This document shows positions 8,826 through 18,800 of a stretch of 64,000 nt of DNA, in pieces. Below the pieces are notes generated by a model, which searched no databases, had not been told where the DNA came from, and was given only the letters and a program-made list of their open reading frames with translations. Made by a program: the position numbers and the translations under genes. This DNA is from Candidatus Latescibacterota bacterium. GTDB taxonomy: Bacteria > JAAXHH01. Each line of letters opens with the position of its first letter. Positions within the stretch are counted from its first letter, which is position 1. Where the stretch lies: the NCBI GenBank assembly GCA_022823465.1, contig JAJEHX010000028.1, forward strand, positions 1 to 64,000. The letters run 5' to 3'.

Positions 8826-10108
8826 AATTCAGCGTGGTCATATTCGCCGATACGGATGTCATCGCGGCCGGCGCCGCGCGGCCGGTTTACGGCATCCCTC
8901 TGCTCGAACGGCACCTTCGGGTCTTTTCTTCCCTGGGGGCCCGACGCGTCTCCGTGGTTGGACCTCCAGCCGGGCGGGATCCGGACGTCGGGGTCGACCG
9001 ATTCGACGAGCGCTGGTTCCGGGAGCTGCGCACCGTCGACTGCGTGCGGACCGACGAAAGCCCGGCCCGCTGGCTGCCTGAATCGGACGAAAGGGCCCTG
9101 GTCCTGGACGCCCGCCACCTGTATGATCCCCGCGTATTGCGCGCCATGATCGACGTTGGTTCAAACAGAAGGGCCGTGGATCCGGCGGCCCGGGAATCGT
9201 GCAGGCTTCTGGCGGCCGACGCGGATTTGCTCGCGGAACTCACGGCGTCCTGGGCCGGTTCCGAATCGTTGTGGTCGGCGCTGAACGCAGCACCGGATTC
9301 GGTCTGTCCAGTATACGATCTCCACGATATGGATCCCTATATCGTGGATCTCCGCCGCAGCCTGCCCCCTTGGTGGATCGTCCTCGATTCGGAGCGGAAA
9401 GTCCGCAGGGCGGAGGGACTGTTGATCGACGCGGCCCAGAAGGGTACGCTGGATTTCCCGGCGGAGTTCATCCACCCCCCCCTTGAGAACCTGCTTACGA
9501 AGTGGATTTCGGCCAGCACCGTCACGCCCAACCAGGTAACCACCCTCACCATTGTGCTCGCCTTTCTGACTACCGGATTGCTGGCCGCGGGACAACTGGC
9601 CACGGGATACCTGCTCGCCGGACTGATCATCGCCTTTGCCGTCGGCGTTCTGGATGGAGTGGATGGCAAGCTGGCGCGCGTGACGGAGCGATGCACCCGG
9701 TTCGGGGATCGCTACGAACATATCCTGGATGTCGTCTGGGAACTGACCTGGTACTGGGCCCTGGGGTGGATGCTCAGCGGCGGCGGAGCCGAGGTGGGGC
9801 CTTTTGTGCTGAGCACGGTGATCACCCTCTTTTATCTGCTTGACAAGGCCGCCACGGGGATGTTCAAGTCCAGGCAGGGGATCGAGCTGTTCGACTACGA
9901 ACCCGTGGATCGCTTTTTTCGTCGCATCGGCGCCCGGCGAAATACGAACGTCCTCCTGCTGCTGGCGGGCACTTCGGCAGGCATGCTGGAGGAAGCGTTT
10001 ACTTTCGTGGCGATCTGGACGGTGATTACGGCGGCGTTTCACTGGACGCGGGCGATCTGGCTGTTATCGAAGCATGTGCCGGCCGACGAGACGAACCGGT
10101 CCGTTTGA
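8822..10108 (+). CDS. CDP-alcohol phosphotransferase with degenerate nucleotidyltransferase-like N-terminus
   Basis: A 428-residue protein starting at TTG 8822, which overlaps the flippase TGA. The C-terminal half is a CDP-alcohol phosphotransferase: D278-G-V-D281-G-K-L-A285-R286, then G295 and D303, with membrane segments around it. The third catalytic-motif Asp is Glu299. The N-terminal 200 residues keep the size and V-V-I-F-A-D start of a nucleotidyltransferase but lack the G-G-x-G-x-R signature, so they are probably not a working cytidylyltransferase. The layout parallels the 5000-6448 protein, so this is a diverged paralogue that may accept a different alcohol or the product of the first enzyme. 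Substrates are not known. Confidence 0.82.
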   Translation: MKFSVVIFADTDVIAAGAARPVYGIPLLERHLRVFSSLGARRVSVVGPPAGRDPDVGVDRFDERWFRELRTVDCVRTDESPARWLPESDERALVLDARHLYDPRVLRAMIDVGSNRRAVDPAARESCRLLAADADLLAELTASWAGSESLWSALNAAPDSVCPVYDLHDMDPYIVDLRRSLPPWWIVLDSERKVRRAEGLLIDAAQKGTLDFPAEFIHPPLENLLTKWISASTVTPNQVTTLTIVLAFLTTGLLAAGQLATGYLLAGLIIAFAVGVLDGVDGKLARVTERCTRFGDRYEHILDVVWELTWYWALGWMLSGGGAEVGPFVLSTVITLFYLLDKAATGMFKSRQGIELFDYEPVDRFFRRIGARRNTNVLLLLAGTSAGMLEEAFTFVAIWTVITAAFHWTRAIWLLSKHVPADETNRSV

Positions 10109-10169
10109 GGCCGCCGGCTATGCCGGCCATGCCGGCCATGATATCCAACGACCATGGACCGGCCAACAG

Positions 10170-10234
10170 TATTTATCGGATCGACAAGTGACCGTCCGCG
10201 CTTTATTTATTGGATCAACACGTGACCGTCTGCG
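10170..10234. repeat. 31-bp imperfect direct repeat upstream of the TolC-like gene
   Basis: Copies at 10170-10200 and 10204-10234 share TATTTAT-x-GGATC and GTGACCGTC blocks and differ at about four positions, with a 34-bp period. They end 37 nt before the TolC-like start, so a tandem operator is plausible. Three 9-bp CCGGCCATG-type units lie just upstream (10114-10140), right after the previous stop codon. Confidence 0.6.
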
Positions 10235-10271
10235 TTTAATGTATTTAAGTTAAGGAAGTGAATCTACGATT

Positions 10272-11648
10272 ATGCCATGCGGAGGCATCGTGTTTCGTCT
10301 GCTGACCCACATGCTGGCGACATCGCTGATTACAGGGTCTGTCATCGCGCAGGGACCGGACCAGCCCGTCCGGATGACGCTGGAACAATGCGTGGACCGC
10401 GCCTTGAAGGTCAGTCCGGATATCGAACAGGCGGTCCTTGCCGTAAAAGGCCTGGAAGCCAGGCTGAGCGAAGCGAGATTCGCCGGCGTAACGCCCCAGT
10501 TGCAGTGGACCAACATATTCGGGCCGGCGCCAGGCATAAAAGGCGACACGGAACAGATCGAGACTATACGGAGCGATCTCACGGATCTGGGCGTTTTCTC
10601 CCGGACGCACATCGAACTGGTTCAGCCGCTGTATACATTTGGAAAACTCGGCAACGCGAAAAAGGCGGCCGGTTTCGGTCTCGAAGCGGGTGAGGCGGCC
10701 GTTGAATCGAAGAAGAACGACGTGGTGCTTCAGGTTAAAAAGCTGTTCTACGGTCTTGTGCTGGCCAGGGAGCTCAGAGAGATCATTCAGGAAAGCGAAG
10801 AGAAAGTACGGGAGGCCAGACAGCGCGTAAACGAGATGATCGAGGAGGACTCGGAAGATGTCGGACAGAACGACCTGCTGAAAATCGACGTCTTCGAATT
10901 CGAAGTGCAACAAAGCCGGGCGCGTGCCGAGAAGTCGATCGAAATGGGGAAGGCGGCGCTGATGGCCGTGCTCGGAATCGATCGCTTCGTCGATTTCGAT
11001 ATCGTCGACACCGCCGCCGGAACCGATCCGGCACACCTCGAAGGGCTGGAAGTCTACATCGAACAGGCGAAGAGCCGGCGGCATGACATCCGGCAGCTCA
11101 GGTCAGCGGTGCTGGCCCGCCGGGCGTTGCTGAAGGTGGCCAAGAGCGATTTCTATCCCCAGATCGCCCTGGCGGGGTCGCTCCAATGGGGTTTCGCGCC
11201 CCACAGGCCGGAACTCGACAATCCATTCCTGCGGGACGAGTTTAATTTCCTTCGCGGCGGTGCGGTAATCACGTTGCGGCAGAATTTCAATTTCGGGCTG
11301 ACCCGCGCCAAGTATCTGGCGCGGAAGGCGGAGTTGGCGACTCTGGCGAGCAAGGAATCGCAGGCGCTGAACGCGGTCGAACTGCAGGTGGAGCAGACCT
11401 ACCGGGACGTGGTCGAGGCCCGTGCCAACGTAGTCAACAGCGACCGGGCGCTCCGCTCCGCCAGGGCATGGCTGACAGCCGCGACCCTGGGTTTCGATGT
11501 TACCGGAGACAGTTCGGAATTGCTGGACGCCTACACCGCCCACGCAAAAATGCAGCATGCGCACCGGCAGTCCCTGTTTGCATACCGGGTCTCGCTGGCC
11601 GCACTCGATCACGTAACGGGTAATGGTGTTTCATATACGCGGCGCTAG
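10272..11648 (+). CDS. TolC-family outer-membrane efflux channel
   Basis: A 458-residue protein with an N-terminal signal peptide (hydrophobic run to about residue 27, cleavage probably before Q-G-P-D) followed by M-T-L-E-Q-C-V-D-R-A-L, the usual opening of the OEP/TolC repeat. Long amphipathic helices with heptad-like E/K/A-rich stretches (about 160-235 and 335-430) match the periplasmic tunnel. Trimeric TolC proteins form the outer-membrane exit duct for type I secretion or RND/ABC efflux. No inner-membrane pump or adaptor is adjacent. The place between the CDP-alcohol enzymes and the MlaC-like carrier suggests export of an envelope component. The Shine-Dalgarno AGGAAG is 13 nt away, rather far. 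Confidence 0.9.
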   Translation: MPCGGIVFRLLTHMLATSLITGSVIAQGPDQPVRMTLEQCVDRALKVSPDIEQAVLAVKGLEARLSEARFAGVTPQLQWTNIFGPAPGIKGDTEQIETIRSDLTDLGVFSRTHIELVQPLYTFGKLGNAKKAAGFGLEAGEAAVESKKNDVVLQVKKLFYGLVLARELREIIQESEEKVREARQRVNEMIEEDSEDVGQNDLLKIDVFEFEVQQSRARAEKSIEMGKAALMAVLGIDRFVDFDIVDTAAGTDPAHLEGLEVYIEQAKSRRHDIRQLRSAVLARRALLKVAKSDFYPQIALAGSLQWGFAPHRPELDNPFLRDEFNFLRGGAVITLRQNFNFGLTRAKYLARKAELATLASKESQALNAVELQVEQTYRDVVEARANVVNSDRALRSARAWLTAATLGFDVTGDSSELLDAYTAHAKMQHAHRQSLFAYRVSLAALDHVTGNGVSYTRR

Positions 11649-11672
11649 CGGCGCAATCGCAAGGAACGGAGC

Positions 11673-12545
11673 ATGTTCATGAAGAAACGACGGGCAGGGG
11701 CGGGCAGGGTGATCTATTTGCTGGCCGGAGGCGTCCTTTTGTGCAGCGCCGCGATAATCGATCCGTCTTCCGTCCTCCGTTCCGATTCGACGGACCCGCG
11801 GCCGTCGCCCGGTTCCACGTGGCCGCGGGTCGATTCGTTCACCCCGGCTGTCGCGTGGGCGGACCATACGGACCGTCCGGACCGTCCGGACCATGCGGAT
11901 CATCCACAGCGCCGCGACGACGTGCAACCGTCGATCATCATCGAAGACTTCGACAACTCGGACATCGGCGGTTTTCCCTTGACCTGGAAAGCCTGGCGAG
12001 GAGACGACAACCTGGCCCGCAATATGTACACGGTCCGGGAAGAAAACGGCAACCGGTATCTGCACGCGGCCGAAGACGGCTCTTCCACTATCATCCACAA
12101 GCAGTTGAGCGAATGGGACGCGAATGAATATCCTGTCCTGTCCTGGCGCTGGCGGGCAAGGGTGCTTCCGAAAGACGGGGATGAACGCATCGGTTCCAGG
12201 AACGACAGCAGCGTGGCGGTCTACGTAGTCCTGGATCAGAATTTCATCGGGGTGCCCAAGACCCTGAAGTACGTGTGGAGCACCACCCTGCCGGTCGGCA
12301 CGTACCACCGCCGGGACGGCATCGGCCGTCCCCACGTGATCGTGCTCGAAAGCGGGGAGGAGAAACTCGGCCGGTGGGTTGAGGAGTCGGTCGACGTGCA
12401 CGCGGATTATGTCCGGATTTTCGGAAAGAAACCGCCCCGAAAAGCCGTGGGGATCGGTATTCTGACGGATGGCAACGCGACGGGAACGGATTCGCAGGGG
12501 GATTACGACGACTTCGTGGTACATCGCCGTGGGACCGGGTCCTGA
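11673..12545 (+). CDS. DUF3047 family exported protein
   Basis: A 290-residue protein. A short basic start and hydrophobic segment (residues about 12-30) suggest export or a membrane anchor. Residues 95-285 resemble DUF3047: E-D-F-D-N-S near the start, W-R-W-R-A, S-V-A-V-Y-V-V-L, L-K-Y-V-W-S and a final D-Y-D-D-F-V. The function of DUF3047 is unknown; the fold looks beta-rich. Residues 63-77 are an H-T-D-R-P-D-R-P-D low-complexity stretch coded by five 9-bp units (11860-11904). The gene starts 25 nt after the TolC-like gene with AAGGAACGGAG upstream and is followed after 26 nt by the MlaC-like gene, so the three form one unit. Confidence 0.75.
   Translation: MFMKKRRAGAGRVIYLLAGGVLLCSAAIIDPSSVLRSDSTDPRPSPGSTWPRVDSFTPAVAWADHTDRPDRPDHADHPQRRDDVQPSIIIEDFDNSDIGGFPLTWKAWRGDDNLARNMYTVREENGNRYLHAAEDGSSTIIHKQLSEWDANEYPVLSWRWRARVLPKDGDERIGSRNDSSVAVYVVLDQNFIGVPKTLKYVWSTTLPVGTYHRRDGIGRPHVIVLESGEEKLGRWVEESVDVHADYVRIFGKKPPRKAVGIGILTDGNATGTDSQGDYDDFVVHRRGTGS
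11860..11904. repeat. 9-bp minisatellite inside the DUF3047 gene
   Basis: Five in-frame units: CGGACCATA, CGGACCGTC, CGGACCGTC, CGGACCATG, CGGATCATC. They insert a low-complexity His/Thr/Asp/Arg/Pro stretch between the signal region and the conserved domain. The same period and CGG/CC-rich core recurs at 26113, 47925, 57389 and 59986. Confidence 0.85.
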
Positions 12546-12571
12546 CCCGGCCAAACGGATGGAGGAAGGAC

Positions 12572-13171
12572 ATGCGTTCGTTACGCCGTGAGATTCGCGG
12601 GATGGCCTGTATTGCCGCCTGGGCGGCGGTATCTTTGCTGGCGTTCGGGAGTTACGCCCAGGTATCCTCGCCCATCGAGACGCTGAAGCGAAGGGATGCC
12701 GCCTTGCGTGCCCTTGGCGGGTCGACCACCGAAGCCGTCCGGGACAGTCTGGTGCGCCAGGCCGTCGTATCGGGATTCGATTTCGAACGGCACAGCCGTA
12801 TCTCCCTCGGCAGGTACTGGCGGGAGCGGACGGATGCGGAGCGGGATGAATTTGTTTCGGTCCTGCGTCAATGGACGGAGAACAGGGCCCTCGATAAACT
12901 GCGCAAGCGATCGGATGAAACGACGTATGACGGAGAAGAAACGCGGGGCAGCAGGTCGCTGGTGAGAACCACGGTCTGGTACAGGGGCACCAAAACGCTC
13001 GTCGATTACAAGATGGAGCTTAAGCAGGGGGACTGGCTCATCTACGACATGGTGATAGACGGGGCGAGCGTGGCGTTGGCCAACAGGGACGCATTTTACA
13101 AGAAGATCAGACAGTCCTCCTATGCGGAACTCCTCAGCACACTCCGTGCTAAAACCCTTGAAACAGAATAG
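12572..13171 (+). CDS. MlaC/Ttg2D-type periplasmic phospholipid-binding protein
   Basis: A 199-residue secreted protein with a signal peptide (hydrophobic 8-27, cleavage near Y-A-Q-V). The mature part shows the MlaC/Tol_Tol_Ttg2 pattern: R-x-x-x-x-x-L-x-x-Y-W-R-x-R-T-x-x-E-R-x-x-F near residue 80-95 and a Y-K-M-x-x-x-x-x-x-W-x-I-Y-D-M-V-I-D-G-x-S segment near 148-170. MlaC proteins carry phospholipids between the inner-membrane Mla ABC complex and the outer membrane; the hopanoid-linked HpnM belongs to the same family. No MlaBDEF genes lie here, so it may serve a dedicated lipid made by this cluster. GGAGGAAGG precedes the ATG. Confidence 0.85.
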   Translation: MRSLRREIRGMACIAAWAAVSLLAFGSYAQVSSPIETLKRRDAALRALGGSTTEAVRDSLVRQAVVSGFDFERHSRISLGRYWRERTDAERDEFVSVLRQWTENRALDKLRKRSDETTYDGEETRGSRSLVRTTVWYRGTKTLVDYKMELKQGDWLIYDMVIDGASVALANRDAFYKKIRQSSYAELLSTLRAKTLETE

Positions 13172-13253
13172 GAAACAATGTATATTACCCAGCCGGTTGT
13201 ATGGCAGATTCGGACGCTTGGCATATCCATGTCCTAAGTTTATAGGAGAAAGC

Positions 13254-14684
13254 ATGGTGAAATCGCCGTACAAACGGTGTGTTTTTTTCCTGGTCGACGG
13301 CGCCCGCGCGGACGTGATGCAGGATTTAATCAAAGCGGGTGAGCTTCCGGCCCTGCAGCGATTCGTGCTCGACAGGGGAGACTACCGGACGGCGGTGACT
13401 TCCTTCCCGTCCACGACCGGTCCGGCCCATGTCCCCTTTCTTACGGGTTGTACGCCAGGATCGTCCGATCTTCCCGGCATTCGCTGGTTTGACCGTTCCA
13501 AACCCCACGGGTTCACCCATTTCAGTCAGTCGCGCAGTTACGTGGGACCTGGTGGACTGTACATGGACCAGGACCTCAGGGAAGATATCCGCACCATCTT
13601 CGAATACTTCGAACAACCGGCCGGAGTATTCAGCTTTCTGAACAGGGGACTGGGTATTTTCGAGAATCAGACGCTGCTGGCCAAGAACTGGTACCTGCTC
13701 TATGCTCATTTAACCGGGCACTGGCAGGCCGTGGACGACGCGGCGTGGCGGTACGTGGACCGGGCGATCGACCGGGAGACGGATTTCCTTTCGGTCGTAT
13801 TTCCCGCGGTGGACGAGTATTCGCATTACACCGATCCTTTTTCGGATGACACCCTGGATGCATACCGCGCGTTCGACCGGGGGCTCGGCAGGCTGGCGGA
13901 ACGGCTCAACCTAAAAGGCAGGCTGGATGATACGCTGTTCGTGGTTTCCAGCGATCATGGCCTGACCACCACCCATACGCATTTCGAACTCTGGTCGTTT
14001 CTGGACGAACTGGGGTTTAACACGCTATACTATCCGAAGATTCTGCGTAACGGGTGCAATGCGGCCTCGATGGTGTCCGGTAACGGAATGGCCCATGTAT
14101 ACCTAAAGAAAGGCGATACGTGGGCGGAGCGGCCTTCCTGTGACGAGGTCCGTGCCATGGGAGATACGGACCTGGTCGAAGCCCTGCTCTCGCAGGAAGC
14201 GATAGACCTGGTGGCGGTCAGAACCCACGACCAGGGCGTTATCGTATGGAGCCGCCGTGGCGTGGCCGAGATCCAGGAGACGCGGAATGGCCTGTCCTAC
14301 CGGGTGCGCGAGGGCAAGGACCCCTTCGGGTACGGCGACATGCCGGTCGAGATGTCCCAGGAGCAGGCGCTTTCCGCCACGTTCGACACGGACTATCCGG
14401 ACGCGCCGTATCAACTCCTGAAGGTCATCGGATCATCCCGGTCGGGTGACGTGATCGTCAGCGCCCGCAAAGGATACGATCTGAGAATCCGGCACGAGCA
14501 TCCTGAACACAGGGCGTCCCATGGTTCGCTCCATCGCGACCACATGCATGTCCCGTTGTTCATGAATTCGGAGATCCCGGCAGACCACGTGCGCACGGTG
14601 GACTTGTTCCCCGCCATGTTGAGTCTGACGGGGCATTCGGTTGAAGGCGATATAGACGGTACCGATTTTGTCGCCGCCGCCTGA
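13254..14684 (+). CDS. Alkaline-phosphatase-fold phosphodiesterase/phosphotransferase
   Basis: A 476-residue protein of the type I phosphodiesterase/nucleotide pyrophosphatase branch of the alkaline phosphatase superfamily. Metal-site motifs in order: V-D15-G, nucleophile region P-S-T-T55-G-P-A-H (Thr55 by alignment with NPP enzymes), D-E-Y-S-H, S-D-H-G, and a C-terminal H-G-S-L-H. ATG 13254 has AGGAG (13244-13248) 5 nt upstream; a longer in-frame start would overlap the previous gene and lacks support. No signal peptide is seen, so it looks cytoplasmic, or attached to the membrane through partners. Such enzymes hydrolyse or transfer phosphodiester head groups, which fits the CDP-alcohol lipid context. 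Confidence 0.82.
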   Translation: MVKSPYKRCVFFLVDGARADVMQDLIKAGELPALQRFVLDRGDYRTAVTSFPSTTGPAHVPFLTGCTPGSSDLPGIRWFDRSKPHGFTHFSQSRSYVGPGGLYMDQDLREDIRTIFEYFEQPAGVFSFLNRGLGIFENQTLLAKNWYLLYAHLTGHWQAVDDAAWRYVDRAIDRETDFLSVVFPAVDEYSHYTDPFSDDTLDAYRAFDRGLGRLAERLNLKGRLDDTLFVVSSDHGLTTTHTHFELWSFLDELGFNTLYYPKILRNGCNAASMVSGNGMAHVYLKKGDTWAERPSCDEVRAMGDTDLVEALLSQEAIDLVAVRTHDQGVIVWSRRGVAEIQETRNGLSYRVREGKDPFGYGDMPVEMSQEQALSATFDTDYPDAPYQLLKVIGSSRSGDVIVSARKGYDLRIRHEHPEHRASHGSLHRDHMHVPLFMNSEIPADHVRTVDLFPAMLSLTGHSVEGDIDGTDFVAAA

Positions 14685-14711
14685 GGCACGGCGATAAAGG
14701 AGCAGGTGTCC

Positions 14712-15803
14712 ATGTCCGAACAAATCCAGGTCGCTCCGTCGCCGGAACGCTACGCGCCGTCTCCCGCGCCGCCCGTGTTGCAGCCCGATGCCGGCTATCT
14801 CGGGTATGACCGGTCGTTGTTGCGGCCCATGTCGCTGGGCCAGAAGCTCCGAGCCGTGATGAAGTACGTCTGGGTGCGGTTGAAGGGCGGGCCGATGTCG
14901 GTGAACATGGAAGTGACCTACCTGTGCAACGCCACCTGCGATTTCTGTGATTACTGGAAGGTGAAGCGTTCGGGCAAGCTGGGCGACTACGACTACGTGG
15001 AAGCGCTCAGGAAGCTGAATCCCCTGACGGTCACGCTGACCGGCGGGGAACCCATGATCAACAAGCAACTGCCCGAGGCGGTCAGGCGCATCAAGGATAG
15101 TTTGGGATTCGTCTATATCGGCATGGTCACCCACGGATCCCTGCTGACTGTGGAAAAGGCCATGGCCCTGTGGGACGCCGGGCTGGGCCATATATCCATC
15201 TCATTGAACTACATCGGCCGCGAACACGACGAGGAACGGGGCATCGAGGGGCTGTACGAGCATATCACCACACTTGTTCCCCAGCTGACGGCCCGGGGCG
15301 TCAACGTGATCTTCAACACGGTGATCATGCGCGAGAACCTGGACCACGTCGTACCCATTGCGCACCTGGCGCGGTCCATGGGCGCGAAGGTTTCCTACAG
15401 CTGTTACAGCGACTACAAGAATGGGAACGAAACTCACCTGGTGGATCCCGGGCATGAAGACCAGCTGGAATCCGTGATCGAGGACCTGATCTACCAGAAG
15501 TCCCGGTTGGGCAACATTGTCAACTCCGCCTGGTACCTGCGCCGCATCCCCGACTATTTCCGGGATGCCCTCCCGCAATCCTGCACGGCGGCGGGTAAGT
15601 GGCTGGTGCAATTGACGCCCGACGGTGACGTAAAGCCCTGCGCGGAACTGCCCGTACTGTCCGGGTACGCCGACTTCAAGCGGGTTTCGAAGAAGATCGA
15701 CTGCAACCGATGCTGGTACAGCTGCCGGGGAGAGACCGAGTCTTCGTTGAAGCCTGGAAGGTTGCTGGAAGGTCTGGTAAGGGCCATACGCAGCAGCGCT
15801 TAG
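14712..15803 (+). CDS. Radical SAM protein with SPASM-like C-terminal cysteines
   Basis: A 363-residue radical SAM enzyme. The 4Fe-4S motif C-N-A-T-C-D-F-C lies near residue 75, T-G-G-E-P follows, and the C-terminus has cysteines in Q-S-C-T-A-A-G-K, K-P-C-A-E-L and C-N-R-C-W-Y-S-C, which suggests an auxiliary cluster (SPASM/twitch type). ATG 14712 is preferred because AAAGGAG (14696-14702) is 9 nt upstream; a GTG at 14706 would be only 3 nt away. Close homologues modify peptides, lipids or cofactors, and the substrate cannot be predicted. It closes the ten-gene block beginning with the BlaI-like/M56 pair's downstream neighbours. Its TAG overlaps the uvrA TAA by 3-4 nt on the opposite strand. 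Confidence 0.88.
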   Translation: MSEQIQVAPSPERYAPSPAPPVLQPDAGYLGYDRSLLRPMSLGQKLRAVMKYVWVRLKGGPMSVNMEVTYLCNATCDFCDYWKVKRSGKLGDYDYVEALRKLNPLTVTLTGGEPMINKQLPEAVRRIKDSLGFVYIGMVTHGSLLTVEKAMALWDAGLGHISISLNYIGREHDEERGIEGLYEHITTLVPQLTARGVNVIFNTVIMRENLDHVVPIAHLARSMGAKVSYSCYSDYKNGNETHLVDPGHEDQLESVIEDLIYQKSRLGNIVNSAWYLRRIPDYFRDALPQSCTAAGKWLVQLTPDGDVKPCAELPVLSGYADFKRVSKKIDCNRCWYSCRGETESSLKPGRLLEGLVRAIRSSA

Positions 15804-18800
15804 TCGACCGGCACCAGTTCCCGGGCGAGAATCCGGCCGGTGTGGGAAAGGGAGCCGGCGATTTCCTCCGGCGTACCCGCCGCGACGACGTGACCGCCCT
15901 GGTCGCCGCCTTCGGGACCGAGATCCACGATCCAGTCGGCTGTCTTGATGATGTCGAGGTTGTGCTCGATCACCAGCACCGTGTTCCCCTTGTCCACCAG
16001 CCTGTTGAGGACGTCCAGCAGCTTGCGGATGTCGTCGAAGTGCAATCCCGTGGTCGGCTCGTCCAGCAGGTAGATGGTCTTGCCGGTACCGGGCCGGGAA
16101 AGTTCCTTCGCCAGCTTGACGCGTTGCGCCTCTCCCCCCGACAGCGTAATGGCCGACTGGCCGAGCTTGATGTAGTCGAGTCCCACGTCGTACAGCGTCT
16201 GTAGCGTGCGCCGGATGCGGGGCACGTTCTCGAAGTGCTCGAGGGCCTCGGCCACGGTCATCTCCAGCGTGTCGGCGATGGTTTTGCCCTTGTAGGTCAC
16301 CTCCAGCGTTTCCTTCATGTAGCGCTTCCCGTCGCAGACCTCGCAGGTCATCCACACGTCCGCCAGAAAATGCATCTCGATCTTGCGCACGCCGAGTCCC
16401 TGGCAGGCCTCGCAGCGGCCCGCGGGCACGTTGAAGCTGAACCGGCGGGGTTCGTAGCCTCGCATCCGGGCCTCCACGGTCTGGGAGAAGAGCGAGCGGA
16501 TCGGCGCGAAGAGCCCGACGTAGGTGGAAGGGTCCGACCGGGGGGAATGGCCGATGGGCGTCTGGTCGATGTTGATGACCTTGTCCACGAACCGCAGCCC
16601 CTTGATTTCGTCGTGAGGTCCGGGATTTACCTGGGCGCGGTGCAGCGTGGAGGCCAGCACGGGATAGAGGATATCATTCACGAGGGAACTCTTCCCCGAT
16701 CCGGACACCCCCGTGACGCAGATGAAGAGGCCGAGGGGCAGCGTCACGTCGATGTTCTTCAGGTTGTTCTGGCGGGCTCCCATGATACGCAGCTTGTTCC
16801 GTCCCGGTTTGCGGCGGTCCCGAGGCACTTCGATGCGAAGCTGGTTGCCGAGGTATCTTCCGGTCAGCGAAGCCGGGTGTTCCCTGAGCGCGTCCGGCGA
16901 CCCCTCGCCCACGATCCGGCCTCCGTATGTGCCGGCTCCCGGACCGAAGTCCACCAGGTTGTCGGCGTGCTCGAGCGTATCGCGGTCGTGTTCGACCATG
17001 ATGAGGGTATTGCCGAGATCGCGCAGATTTTCCAGGGCCTCGATCAGCCTGAGGTTGTCCCGCGGATGGAGCCCGATCGTGGGTTCGTCGAGCACGTAGA
17101 GCACGCCGGTCAGACCCGATCCGATCTGGCTGGCCAATCGGATCCGCTGCGCCTCGCCACCCGACAGCGTGGGCGCGCGGCGGTCGAGGGTCAGGTATTC
17201 CAGTCCCACGTCCAGGAGAAAGCGCATGCGGTTGCGGATCTCCATCATCACCTCGCCCACGACATCCCGCTGGGATTCGGACAGTTCCAGTCCGTCAATG
17301 AAGGCCGTGGCGCGATTGATGGACATGGCGCAGAGCCCGGCAATGGAAACGCCGTCGACCAGTACGGACAGGCTTTCGGGCCGGAGCCGGCCGCCGTCGC
17401 AGGCCGAACAGGGCGTCGGTTGCAGCAGGCGGGCAAGTTCGGGGAACCGGTTCGCATACCGGGCGACCAGCTCGACGGTCGGGAATATGCCCCGGAACTG
17501 GAAGGACAGGCCGGGTACCCGGTGGTCGTCGATCCACTGATCGTTTCCGTAGAGGAACACCTGGAGCTGCTCCGGCGACAGTTCGTCGACCGGCGTGTTC
17601 AGCGTAAACCCCTTTGCGGATGCGACCTGTTCCAGCAGGCCGAGCATGGACCGTTCGCCCACTGCGCCTTCACCCCAGATCGCCTGCGCGGCTTCACGAA
17701 TGGTTTTCGAACGATCGGGAATCAACAGGTCCAGGTCGATGCCGGGCTGGGTTCCGAGCCCCTCGCATTCGGGGCACATGCCCGACCGGTGGTTGAAGGA
17801 GAAACTCTGGAGGGACAGTTCTTCATAGCTGACGCCGCAGGCCGGGCAGGAATAGTACCGGCTGAACCGGATGTCGCGGGCGCCGCCGGCATCCGGTTCC
17901 TGCACCTCGGCGATCATCAGTCCCCCCGACAGCTCCAGGGCCGTCTCCACGGAATCTGCCAGGCGCTGCCGCACGTCCCCACGCATGACGATCCGGTCCA
18001 CCACCACGCACAGTTCGTGGCGCCGGCGCCGGTCGATCTGTATATCCTCTTCGAGGCGGTGCAGGACGCCGTCGATGCGCACCCGGATGAACCCGTTGCG
18101 GCGGGCCCGGTCCAGGAGTGCGTCGTACCCCTCGGCGCCATCGGGCTCCAGCGGCGCGTGCAGCGTAGCGCGGGTCTGCTCCGGCAGTTTCATGATCCGG
18201 TCCACGATCTGGCTGGGCGTCTGCGCGCCGATGGGAACGCGGCAGGCCGGGCAGTGGGGCACGCCGACCAGGGCGTAGAGCGCGCGCAGGTACTCGTAGA
18301 TCTCCGTTATGGTGCCCACCGTGGAGCGGGGGTTCCGGCCCGGAGCCTTCTGTTCGATGGATATGGCCGGGGACAGGCCGACGATGTGGTCCACCTTCGG
18401 CTTCTGCATCTGCTGGAGGAACTGGCGCGCATAGGCGGAAAGGGATTCCACGTACCGCCGCTGCCCTTCCGCGTAGACCGTGTCGAGGGCCAGGGAGGTC
18501 TTGCCGGAGCCGGATACGCCGGTGAACACGGTCATCCGGTCCCGGGGGATGGCCACGGAGAGATCGTTCAGGTTGTGTTCCCGGGCGCCGCGCACGGTGA
18601 TCTCCCGGATGTGTCCGTCTTCCGAAGCCGCCTTTTCCGGCGGCTTTGGAGGCGCCTGAGGCGTCCGGGGGCTCAGCGCCTTCCCCAGGATTTGCCCCGT
18701 GGACGATCCGGCGACGCCCGCTACCGTCTCCGGCGCGCCCTCCGCGATGACGCGCCCGCCCGCTTCTCCGCCCTCCGGCCCCAGGTCGATGATCCAGTCG

